8,536 nt of DNA from Clostridia bacterium. GTDB lineage: Bacteria; Bacillota; Clostridia; Oscillospirales; CAG-272. Positions 1 through 6,337 of the stretch are shown in pieces (the stretch's first letter is position 1; each line of letters opens with the position of its first letter). The notes under the pieces are model-generated. The model made no database searches and was not told the DNA's origin. It saw only the letters and a list, made by a program, of their open reading frames with translations. The DNA lies in contig JAFTIV010000168.1 in assembly GCA_017456685.1 (NCBI GenBank), positions 1-8,536 of the forward strand. The letters run 5' to 3'. The translations under genes were made by a program, and so were the position numbers.

Positions 1-1363
1 GGGTTGAGCCACAAACAGAGGCCTGTGAGGTTGAGCCGTTAGAGGAGATTACCTCCGAAACAAGACGGATTGCATATGGGAACTCCTCAACAGAGGGAAG
101 AACAGGAACGAGTGAACGCTCAGCGAGCGCACCGTGACCGATTTCACGTCTGCCAGGGGTTCTTGAAGCCTTTGCCTCTCCTGTTGAGTAGCCAGGCATA
201 TTGTAGTGGTGCATATATCTCTTCTCTGTCTCGTCGTCAATGCCGTCAAGCATTTGGCAGTCCGAGATAGGACCGAGAGTTGCAAGTGTCATAACCTGAG
301 TTTGTCCACGAGTAAACATACCGCTTCCGTGAACCCTCTTGAACATACCAACCTCAGCTGTAAGAGGTCTAATTTCGTCAAGGCGACGGCCATCAACGCG
401 CTTGCCGTCCTCAAGGAGCCAACGACGAACTATCTTCTTTTGGATCTTATAGATAAGCTCACCGATGATAGCAGAAACGCCATACTTCTCCTCGAAGTTA
501 GCAACGATGCTTTCCATAATTGGTTGCATTCTTGCATCACGAATTGTCTTATCGTCTGTATCAAGAGCGAACATTACATCCTTCTCGCAGAATGCAAAGA
601 TTTCGTCGAACATATCGTGGTCGAACTCGCATGATGGGTAATCAAACTTAGGCTTACCGATTTCTGCAACGATATTGTTAATGAACTTAATGAGCTGCTT
701 AATTTCCTCATGAGCAAGCATAATTGCGTTGTACATATCCTCGTCGGATACTTCCTTAGCGCCTGCCTCAATCATTACAACCTTCTTCTCGATTGCTGCA
801 ACTGTAAGCTCAAGTGTGCTTACCTTTCTTTGCTCTTGAGTTGGGTTGATGATAATCTTTCCGTCAACCATACCCATAAAGAGACCACCGATAGGACCAT
901 TCCATGGAATGTCTGAGATTGAAAGGGCGATAGATGCGCCTATCATAGCGGTGATTTCAGGTGAGCAATCATAGTCAACTGAAAGAACTGTGAGCGAAAT
1001 GTTTACATCGTTTCTCAAATCCTTAGGGAAAAGAGGACGAATAGGACGGTCAATTACTCTTGAGGTAAGTACTGCCTTCTCCGAGGGCTTACCCTCTCTC
1101 TTTAAGTAACCGCCAGGGATTTTACCTACTGAATACATTCTCTCCTCGAAGTCAACGGAAAGGGGCAAGAAGTCAATTCCGTCTCTTGGTGCTGCTGATG
1201 CAGTAGCGCAAGCGAGAATGATGGTTTCGCCATAGCGAACAAGAACGCTACCATTAGCGAGACCTGCCATTTTTCCACTTTCAACAACGAGCTTTCTGCC
1301 TGCGAGCTCATACTCATAGGTCTTATAGTTGTCAAATACCTTTTCTTGGAACATTTGTGCCAT
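1..1363 (-). CDS. pnp: Polynucleotide phosphorylase (PNPase), 3' end cut by window edge
   Basis: PNPase is a cytoplasmic 3'-to-5' exoribonuclease that uses phosphate to release nucleoside diphosphates during mRNA decay. My translation of the minus strand from the ATG at 1361-1363 gives 454 uninterrupted residues and runs off the window. Family members are about 700 residues, so the rest of the second RNase PH domain and the C-terminal KH and S1 RNA-binding domains lie outside. Visible hallmarks are PGGYLKREGK (83-92), IDRPIRPLFP (104-113), the linking helical domain (about 145-310), and in the catalytic second RNase PH domain GRREIGHGALAERSL (404-418) and SNGSTSQASVCG (441-452). The start is supported by a GGAGG ribosome binding site at 1373-1377, 9 bases upstream. 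It lies downstream of rpsO on the same strand, the order common across bacteria. Identification is firm; only the end is unseen. Confidence 0.97.
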   Translation of the reverse strand, partial: MAQMFQEKVFDNYKTYEYELAGRKLVVESGKMAGLANGSVLVRYGETIILACATASAAPRDGIDFLPLSVDFEERMYSVGKIPGGYLKREGKPSEKAVLTSRVIDRPIRPLFPKDLRNDVNISLTVLSVDYDCSPEITAMIGASIALSISDIPWNGPIGGLFMGMVDGKIIINPTQEQRKVSTLELTVAAIEKKVVMIEAGAKEVSDEDMYNAIMLAHEEIKQLIKFINNIVAEIGKPKFDYPSCEFDHDMFDEIFAFCEKDVMFALDTDDKTIRDARMQPIMESIVANFEEKYGVSAIIGELIYKIQKKIVRRWLLEDGKRVDGRRLDEIRPLTAEVGMFKRVHGSGMFTRGQTQVMTLATLGPISDCQMLDGIDDETEKRYMHHYNMPGYSTGEAKASRTPGRREIGHGALAERSLVPVLPSVEEFPYAIRLVSEVISSNGSTSQASVCGST

Positions 1364-1398
1364 TTTGAGTTTCCTCCATTTTTGAATTTTTATTTTTT

Positions 1399-1469
1399 GC
1401 GGGAAATATAGCACTTAGCCATATCACCGAGCGCTTTCGGGAACATGGTTAATTGCTATTTTTACCCGC
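1399..1469 (-). promoter_or_regulatory. Long imperfect hairpin in the pnp leader (candidate RNase III/PNPase autoregulatory element)
   Basis: In the pnp mRNA leader, the segment read from 1469 to 1454 pairs with that read from 1413 to 1399. The outer helix has 5 G-C pairs, then 3 A-U pairs and 6 further pairs, with one bulged U and one A-A mismatch. Inside it, 1452-1445 pairs with 1422-1415 (7 of 8 positions), and a small CCGA/UCGG hairpin caps the structure. The hairpin is followed by A-rich RNA rather than a U tract, so it is not an intrinsic terminator. It ends 35 bases before the pnp start codon. In E. coli, a long stem in the same position is cut by RNase III and PNPase then represses its own synthesis; that function here is inference. 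Confidence 0.55.
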
Positions 1470-1488
1470 AGATTTACGAATTGGCTTT

Positions 1489-1521
1489 AAAAACTTAGGC
1501 TGTGCGATTGCACAGCCTAAG
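1489..1521 (-). terminator. Terminator-like hairpin between rpsO and pnp
   Basis: The sequence holds a perfect 12-bp inverted repeat (1494-1505 with 1510-1521, GC-rich centre) around a 4-base loop. On the minus strand it is followed by a run of five T (1489-1493). It lies 20 bases past the rpsO stop codon. The U tract is short, so termination may be partial, leaving some read-through into pnp; I see no convincing separate promoter for pnp after it. The same stem would also protect the 3' end of an rpsO-only transcript. Confidence 0.75.
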
Positions 1522-1541
1522 AGAGCGATAACCGCTTTTTC

Positions 1542-1796
1542 TTATTTTCTAAGACCGAGCTTCTCGATAAGTGCACGATAGCGTGTGATATCAGCCTTTG
1601 CAAGGTAAGCGAGAAGATTACGTCTGTGACCTACCATCTTGAGAAGTCCTCTGTGTGAGTGGTGGTCGTGTGGGTTCTTCTTCATATGCTCGTTAAGGGA
1701 GTTGATACGGTCTGTAAGAAGTGCAACCTGTACCTCAGGTGAGCCTGTGTCGCCCTCGTGAGTAGCATATGCAGCGATGATTTCCTGCTTTGTCAT
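1542..1796 (-). CDS. rpsO: 30S ribosomal protein S15
   Basis: S15 is a primary 16S rRNA-binding protein of the small-subunit platform and also contributes to the bridge with the 50S subunit. The 84-residue product carries the family core: [16 protein letters not shown] (13-28), INSLNEHM (31-38), the rRNA-binding stretch [19 protein letters not shown] (44-62), and the C-terminal [14 protein letters not shown]15 is usually 88-89 residues; this one begins about five residues later than the B. subtilis protein. The start is nonetheless well supported by an AAGGTGA ribosome binding site 8 bases upstream, and no upstream in-frame start codon looks better. In the loop usually written HSRRG one arginine is replaced by histidine. 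The gene has its own strong promoter at 1903-1931, a roughly 100-base leader able to mask the ribosome binding site, and pnp downstream. Confidence 0.98.
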   Translation of the reverse strand: MTKQEIIAAYATHEGDTGSPEVQVALLTDRINSLNEHMKKNPHDHHSHRGLLKMVGHRRNLLAYLAKADITRYRALIEKLGLRK

Positions 1797-1801
1797 TTTT
1801 C

Positions 1802-1854
1802 TTTCACCTTTCTTATTTATTTGACTCCAGATACACAGGGGGCGGTTGGTGAAA
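1802..1854 (-). promoter_or_regulatory. Shine-Dalgarno-masking helix in the rpsO leader (candidate S15 autoregulatory site)
   Basis: In the rpsO mRNA, UUUCACC (1854-1848 on the minus strand) is perfectly complementary over 7 bases to GGUGAAA (1808-1802), which contains the core of the Shine-Dalgarno sequence. Pairing would enclose about 39 bases and hide the ribosome binding site. Many bacterial rpsO leaders bind S15 and repress their own translation through lineage-specific structures. This pairing fits that logic, but S15 binding is inferred. Upstream, short GGCU/AGCC and GCC/GGC stems could complete a multi-helix structure. Confidence 0.5.
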
Positions 1855-1902
1855 TGCCTTTTGGCTTAGTCCGCGAGCCGAGTATTTGGTGCCACGGTGA
1901 TG

Positions 1903-1931
1903 ATTATAGCATATAGAAATCAATTTGTAAA
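1903..1931 (-). promoter_or_regulatory. Sigma-A type promoter for rpsO
   Basis: Read on the minus strand, a -35 box TTTACA (1931-1926; 5 of 6 match) is separated by exactly 17 bases from a perfect TATAAT (1908-1903). The -10 box is preceded by TGC, making an extended -10. Transcription would start near 1896, giving a leader of about 100 bases before rpsO. The -35 box lies only 18 bases past the stop codon of the upstream membrane-protein gene. Confidence 0.85.
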
Positions 1932-1949
1932 GAGTTTTTTGAATTTTTC

Positions 1950-2321
1950 TTAAATATTTTTATTTTTTCTTATAAATACTTTAATTAAAGAGAGTGCTCC
2001 GCTAACTATTAAAAGCAAGCCGAGGGCTATTCTTGGAATTTTCGGGTCTATCACATTTGCAATATGAGAGGTAATGAAGGCGCCAAGAGAGCCAAGCACC
2101 GACATTATAAGAAGCTGGTAAGGATTGATTTTTCGCTTAAATGTGTGAACAAGTGTCGCAAATAAGCCACAAATTATGAAAAACACAAGGTTAGTTCCCT
2201 GCGCTATGATTTGCTCAAAATTTAGACACAGGGTCAAATAAATTACTAAAAATCCGCCACCGCCTATACCCATTCCCATAAGTGTGGCAATAAGGAAGGA
2301 AATTATTATATCAAGCATCAT
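1950..2321 (-). CDS. Half-length TauE/SafE (DUF81) family membrane protein, second of a pair
   Basis: This 123-residue hydrophobic protein resembles one repeat of the TauE/SafE family, whose full-length members (about 250 residues) are putative exporters of sulfite or other organosulfur and small anions. It has about four membrane segments (roughly 3-30, 39-60, 68-90, 96-116). A glycine motif GMGIGGGGF (16-24) lies in the first, matching the signature at the start of each TauE repeat, and the C-terminus is basic (IRKNKNI). It overlaps the preceding gene by ATGA, so the two are probably translated together and form a heteromeric equivalent of the full exporter. A GGTGA ribosome binding site sits at 2326-2330; the spacing (4 bases to the first ATG, 7 to the second, at 2318) suggests the second Met could be the true start. 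The substrate is unknown. No terminator follows before the rpsO promoter. Confidence 0.85.
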   Translation of the reverse strand: MMLDIIISFLIATLMGMGIGGGGFLVIYLTLCLNFEQIIAQGTNLVFFIICGLFATLVHTFKRKINPYQLLIMSVLGSLGAFITSHIANVIDPKIPRIALGLLLIVSGALSLIKVFIRKNKNI

Positions 2322-2701
2322 TTCATCACCATACAGACACCAGAATAAATTACAAGTGCGCTAAATGCTACAGAGAGATATTTTGTCCTTATTTTATCGG
2401 TAATTAAAGCTCCAAGCGCTCCACCCACAATAGCGGGGGCGACAAGTATTTTTATCATACCTGTGTCGATATTTCCACCCTTTGAGTACGCAAAAAGGCT
2501 GATTATTGACATTGGAATAACAGCGCAAAGTGTGGTTGCGAAGCTGTCCTTTTTATCATTATCAGTAAGAGCGCCAAGCATATAAACAAGTATTATTCCA
2601 CCGCCTGTACCAAGAAAGCCATTTATGCCCCCTGCAAGAAGCGATAACAGGCAAAATAGCACAAGGTGCTTTATTCCTGCTCTATCAGCAATATTTTTCA
2701 T
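2318..2701 (-). CDS. Half-length TauE/SafE (DUF81) family membrane protein, first of a pair
   Basis: This 127-residue integral membrane protein corresponds to the other TauE/SafE repeat. It has a basic N-terminus (MKNIADRAGIKH), then GGINGFLGTGGGIILVYMLG (24-43), the characteristic glycine-rich motif of the family's N-terminal half. Further membrane spans lie at roughly 55-72, 83-101 and 108-126. It is about half the size of single-chain family members and is completed by the gene that overlaps its stop codon. The start has an AAGGA ribosome binding site about 8 bases upstream. The gene diverges from ftsK across an AT-rich region. Family membership is clear from the motif and hydropathy pattern; transport of sulfite or a related anion is only a family-level expectation. 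Confidence 0.85.
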   Translation of the reverse strand: MKNIADRAGIKHLVLFCLLSLLAGGINGFLGTGGGIILVYMLGALTDNDKKDSFATTLCAVIPMSIISLFAYSKGGNIDTGMIKILVAPAIVGGALGALITDKIRTKYLSVAFSALVIYSGVCMVMK

Positions 2702-2749
2702 AGCTAATTCCTTTATTTTTAAAAATTTTCTACTTTTGCCAAAAATCCA

Positions 2750-2778
2750 TTGATTTTTTATTTTATTTCTGTTATTAT
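2750..2778 (+). promoter_or_regulatory. Extended -10 promoter for the ftsK operon
   Basis: TTGATT (2750-2755) is followed after exactly 17 bases by TATTAT (2773-2778; 5 of 6 match to TATAAT). TG at 2770-2771 makes an extended -10 element. Transcription would start near 2785, which gives a leader of about 100 bases if ftsK starts at 2889, or about 25 bases if it starts at 2811. The region is very AT-rich, so some chance matching is expected, but the spacing and TG motif favour a real promoter. Confidence 0.6.
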
Positions 2779-2787
2779 ATTATTATA
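2774..2787 (-). promoter_or_regulatory. Possible -10 boxes for the TauE/SafE gene pair
   Basis: Two perfect minus-strand TATAAT hexamers lie at 2779-2774 and 2787-2782, overlapping the -10 region of the divergent ftsK promoter. The -35 match is poor: for the box at 2779-2774 the best is TTAAAA, 16 bases upstream. A start near 2767 would leave a leader of about 65 bases. The two promoters would compete for the same DNA. Base composition alone could produce these hexamers, so confidence is low. Confidence 0.3.
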
Positions 2788-2888
2788 TGGAATATTTTTA
2801 AGGCAATACTATGCTCTTATTTCCAAAATACACTCTACGCATTTTTGCTAATGCGATACATAAAGCTCAGTATATGAAAGGACAAACG

Positions 2889-5672
2889 ATGAAAAAGCAA
2901 CACGAAAGCTCCAAGGTAAAATCAACAAAGGTAATGCCTGCCTCTGCAACAAAGGGAAAGGGCAAAAAAATAAAAAAGCCATCTAAGATATTGTCAATTT
3001 TAAGCCGTCTTATGCCTTATATTTTGGCGGTTCTTTTTGTCGTGCTATTGTTCACGCTTGTTCGTGGTCTTGGCTTTGCCAAGGTGCTTTATGGTCTTTT
3101 CTCGACCTTCGGCTCTTACTTTATTCTTGTATTTCTTCTCTACCACTCTCTTATGTGGTATTACGATATCAAAAGGAAAATTTGCACACGACGCATTTGC
3201 TGTTCTGTTGTAATTGTTCTTTGCGTTTCGATGATACAGCATCTAACCTGTCTAAAGGAGCAGGGCTTTATCTACAAGGCAACTGAGACTCAGGCGGTTT
3301 TGAAGCCTACTATTGGTCAATTGTTTAATCTCGGTGCCTCTGGCGTTGGCGGTGGCTCAATCGGCGGTGGACTTTGCGGATTTTTCCTTTCAACAATCGG
3401 CTTTGGTCTTACTGTTGCGCTAATTTTGATTCTATTAGCGTTTATGTTCCTTCAAATGTTCAATGTTACTCCTGCTTCAATATTTAAACAGGTCTTTAAG
3501 GACAAGCTTGAGGAAAAGCGCGCTAAGAAGGAGGAAGCAAGAAGGCTTGCTTCTCTTCGCAGAAAGCACAAGAAGTTCCGCGTATTTGACGATGATGAAA
3601 GCGATTATGTTGCGCCTGTTATGGACGAGCGCATTTTGCGCGCAATGAACGAGCGCGATGAATATGAGGACACTGAGGAGGTTGAGCCAGAGGAAGAGGT
3701 TTTGGCTGTTCAACGCCAGCCCATTTCCACAGAGCCTGAGCGTCCCATGCCACTTCAGCGCAGTGTTTCTCCATATAGATACAATCCAGAGCCCGTTGTC
3801 GAGCCTACTATAAGTGACGATGCCGACGAGGAAGAAAACGAGTTTGTTTTAAGCTCTCCAAGCTATACCTCTGCCGAGAGTACTGTTGATGATTACGACG
3901 AGCCTGAGGAGCTTGAGGAGGAATACGAGGACGAGCCCGTAGCATTTGAGCCTATGCCAGAGCCAGAATACGAGGAAGAAAAAGAGGAAGAGCCCTCTCC
4001 TGCCCCGGCAAATCCTTATATTCACGAGGCGAGCGCCGAGCAAGAACAAGAGGCTCCTGCCGAGAAAAAGGGACTTTTCGGTATGTTCAAGCGCGACAAG
4101 GCTATTGATGAGCCAAAGCACGAAAGGGTGGAAAAGGAAGAGCCCAAAAAAGAGGAAAAGCCCAAGCCACCTAAAAAGAAGAAAAAGTATGTATTCCCGC
4201 CTGTTGACCTCTTCGAGTCAAAGAATGACAATGCCGATATGGATGCGGTTAACGAGGAGCTTCAGGAGAAGGCGCGTATAATTGTTGATACACTTAAAAG
4301 CTTCAATATCAGCACAAGAATTGTTGATATTTCAAGAGGACCTACAGTAACTCGCTATGAGCTTATGCCAGAGGCGGGAGTTAAGGTTCGCTCTATTGCC
4401 AACCATATTGATGATATTTCACTTTATCTTGCGGCTGAGGGCATTAGAATTGAGTGTCCTATTCCCGGTAAGATGGCGGTTGGTATCGAGGTACCAAACA
4501 GCATTACAAGCATGGTATATTTGCGCAGTCTTTTGGACGACCCTAAGTTCAAGCAAGCAAAGAGCCCTGTTACCTGTGCTGTTGGTAAGAGCATTTCGGG
4601 TGAAAACATCTATGTTGACATTTCTAAGCTCGTTCACCTTCTTGTTGCGGGTGCTACGGGTCAAGGTAAGTCTGTTTGCATCAACGCGCTTCTTGTCAGT
4701 CTTCTCTACAAGGCATCGCCTGATGATTTAAGGCTTATTCTTATAGACCCAAAAAGAGTTGAGTTCTCGCCATATAACGGCATTCCTCATCTTCTTGTTC
4801 CTGTTGTTACAGATGTTAAAAAATCAGTCGGCACTCTTCAATGGTCCGTTTCCGAGATGGAAAGGCGCTTTGAGGTTCTTGAGCAATACGAAATTCGTGA
4901 TGTTGGAGAATTTAATGAGCGTGTTGACCGTGGAATTATTGATGCTGAAAAGTTTGCTCGCATTGTAATCGTTATTGATGAGCTTTACGACCTTAAGATG
5001 CAGGTGCCCGAAATTGATGATTATATTATAAGACTTACTCAAAAGGCGCGTGCTGCTGGTATTCATGTAATTATCGGTACTCAAAGACCCTCAGTTGATG
5101 TTATTACCGGTGTTATTAAGGCTAATATTCCATCGAGAATTGCCTTTCGTGTGCCTGCTCTTGTTGACTCTCGTACTATTCTTGACGAGGCGGGTGCTGA
5201 AAAGCTTGTTGCGCGCGGAGATATGCTTCTTAAGCCTGTTGGCGCACTTAAGCCTACTCGTGTTCAGGGTGCATTCATCACCGAGGACGAAAGAGAAAGG
5301 GTTACCACCTTCCTTAAGGAAAACTCACAGGGCGACAACTATGACGAGGAAATTATGAGTCAAATCGAGTCTAATGCTGCCAAGCTTCAAAAGGCTGAAA
5401 AGCGCAATGATGATGGCGAAGGCGGTGAGGGTGGCTCTGAGCTTGATGAAAAGTTCTATGCTGCGCTTGAGATTGCAACTGATATGGGTAAGATTTCCTC
5501 CTCGTATCTACAAAGAAAGCTCAATCTCGGCTTCCAAAGAGCTGCAAGAATTATTGACCAAATGGAGGAGCTTGGCTACATTGGTGAGCCTAATGGCTCC
5601 AAGCCAAGAGATGTGCTTATCACTAAGCAGGATTATCTTGAGCTTCGTATGAAAAACAGTGAGGACAACTAA
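2889..5672 (+). CDS. ftsK: DNA translocase FtsK/SpoIIIE family
   Basis: This is a membrane-anchored, ATP-driven double-stranded DNA pump that clears chromosome ends from the closing septum. From the ATG at 2889 it is 927 residues. In order: a Lys-rich N-terminus; four membrane spans (about 43-61, 74-93, 103-119, 162-190); a basic stretch; a long acidic Glu/Pro-rich linker (about 235-435); then the translocase domains. Walker A is GATGQGKS (588-595), Walker B VIVIDEL with D697/E698, and GTQRPSVDVITG (730-741) is the family signature. A C-terminal winged-helix gamma domain (about 850-912, with GFQRAARIIDQMEELGYIG) reads DNA orientation. I chose 2889 because AAAGGA lies 6 bases upstream. An in-frame ATG at 2811, with a weaker AAGG 7 bases upstream, would add 26 residues. 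Walker A has Gln where Ser is usual, and Walker B continues LYDLKM rather than LADLMM. It is first in a five-gene operon. Confidence 0.96.
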   Translation: MKKQHESSKVKSTKVMPASATKGKGKKIKKPSKILSILSRLMPYILAVLFVVLLFTLVRGLGFAKVLYGLFSTFGSYFILVFLLYHSLMWYYDIKRKICTRRICCSVVIVLCVSMIQHLTCLKEQGFIYKATETQAVLKPTIGQLFNLGASGVGGGSIGGGLCGFFLSTIGFGLTVALILILLAFMFLQMFNVTPASIFKQVFKDKLEEKRAKKEEARRLASLRRKHKKFRVFDDDESDYVAPVMDERILRAMNERDEYEDTEEVEPEEEVLAVQRQPISTEPERPMPLQRSVSPYRYNPEPVVEPTISDDADEEENEFVLSSPSYTSAESTVDDYDEPEELEEEYEDEPVAFEPMPEPEYEEEKEEEPSPAPANPYIHEASAEQEQEAPAEKKGLFGMFKRDKAIDEPKHERVEKEEPKKEEKPKPPKKKKKYVFPPVDLFESKNDNADMDAVNEELQEKARIIVDTLKSFNISTRIVDISRGPTVTRYELMPEAGVKVRSIANHIDDISLYLAAEGIRIECPIPGKMAVGIEVPNSITSMVYLRSLLDDPKFKQAKSPVTCAVGKSISGENIYVDISKLVHLLVAGATGQGKSVCINALLVSLLYKASPDDLRLILIDPKRVEFSPYNGIPHLLVPVVTDVKKSVGTLQWSVSEMERRFEVLEQYEIRDVGEFNERVDRGIIDAEKFARIVIVIDELYDLKMQVPEIDDYIIRLTQKARAAGIHVIIGTQRPSVDVITGVIKANIPSRIAFRVPALVDSRTILDEAGAEKLVARGDMLLKPVGALKPTRVQGAFITEDERERVTTFLKENSQGDNYDEEIMSQIESNAAKLQKAEKRNDDGEGGEGGSELDEKFYAALEIATDMGKISSSYLQRKLNLGFQRAARIIDQMEELGYIGEPNGSKPRDVLITKQDYLELRMKNSEDN

Positions 5673-5674
5673 TT

Positions 5675-6337
5675 ATGGGAAAATTTATTGTTATTGATGG
5701 TCTTGACGGCTCTGGAAAGGGCACTCAAACCGATATACTTGTTGAGGCATTAAGAAAAGAGGGAAAGCGCGTTCGCACGCTCTCCTTCCCTGTTTATGAA
5801 AGTGACAGCTCGCTTTTCGTAAGAATGTATCTTGATGGCAAGCTTGGAAAAAATCCGTCCGACACAAACGCATTTGTCGCATCAATGTTTTTTGCGTGCG
5901 ACAGATACATAAGCTACAAAACGGATTGGATTAACGACATAAATGACCCTGATACATATGTAGTAGCAAACAGATACACCTCTGCAAACGCGGTGCATCA
6001 GCTTTCAAAGCTTCCTTTCGAGGAATGGAATGATTTTCTTAAGTGGCTTTGGGATTTTGAATTTTCGAAAATCGGGCTTCCTGTGCCTGATATTACTCTA
6101 TATTTAGAGCTTCCGCCCGCGCTTTCGCTCTCTCTTGTTCGTTCAAGAAGTGCCGAGACGGGTCGCAAAATGGACATTCACGAGCTTGATACCGCTTATA
6201 TGGAAAAATGCTACGATGCGGCGCTATTCTCCTGCAAGGAGCTTGGTTGGAAGCAAATCAAATGCTATAATGGCGACAAAATTAGAACAATTGATGATAT
6301 TGCAAATGAAATTTTAAGTGAGGTTTCAAGGCTTTGA
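5675..6337 (+). CDS. tmk: Thymidylate (dTMP) kinase
   Basis: Thymidylate kinase phosphorylates dTMP to dTDP with ATP, the step before dTTP. The 220-residue product opens with a P-loop, FIVIDGLDGSGKGTQ (4-18). It follows with SFPVYESDSS (37-46) in the dTMP-binding region, CDRY (75-78), NRYTSANAVHQ (99-109) corresponding to the family's DRY motif, and an Arg-rich lid near 155-165 (RSRSAETGRK). The FP-x-YE element and the Asn before RY differ from the E. coli-type enzyme and suggest a distinct Firmicutes subgroup. A related deoxynucleoside kinase is the main alternative. It starts 2 bases after the ftsK stop codon, with GAGGA inside the ftsK 3' end as ribosome binding site, and its TGA overlaps the TTG start of the next gene. 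This arrangement suggests translational coupling. Confidence 0.9.
   Translation: MGKFIVIDGLDGSGKGTQTDILVEALRKEGKRVRTLSFPVYESDSSLFVRMYLDGKLGKNPSDTNAFVASMFFACDRYISYKTDWINDINDPDTYVVANRYTSANAVHQLSKLPFEEWNDFLKWLWDFEFSKIGLPVPDITLYLELPPALSLSLVRSRSAETGRKMDIHELDTAYMEKCYDAALFSCKELGWKQIKCYNGDKIRTIDDIANEILSEVSRL

Noticed and set aside
206..634. 142-codon plus-strand open frame
   Set aside because: It is antisense to the well-supported pnp gene, has no ribosome binding site and its translation resembles no protein family.
3849..4281. Open frames on both strands inside the acidic linker of ftsK
   Set aside because: The Glu/Lys-rich repetitive codons of the linker remove stops from other frames; these are shadows of the main gene.
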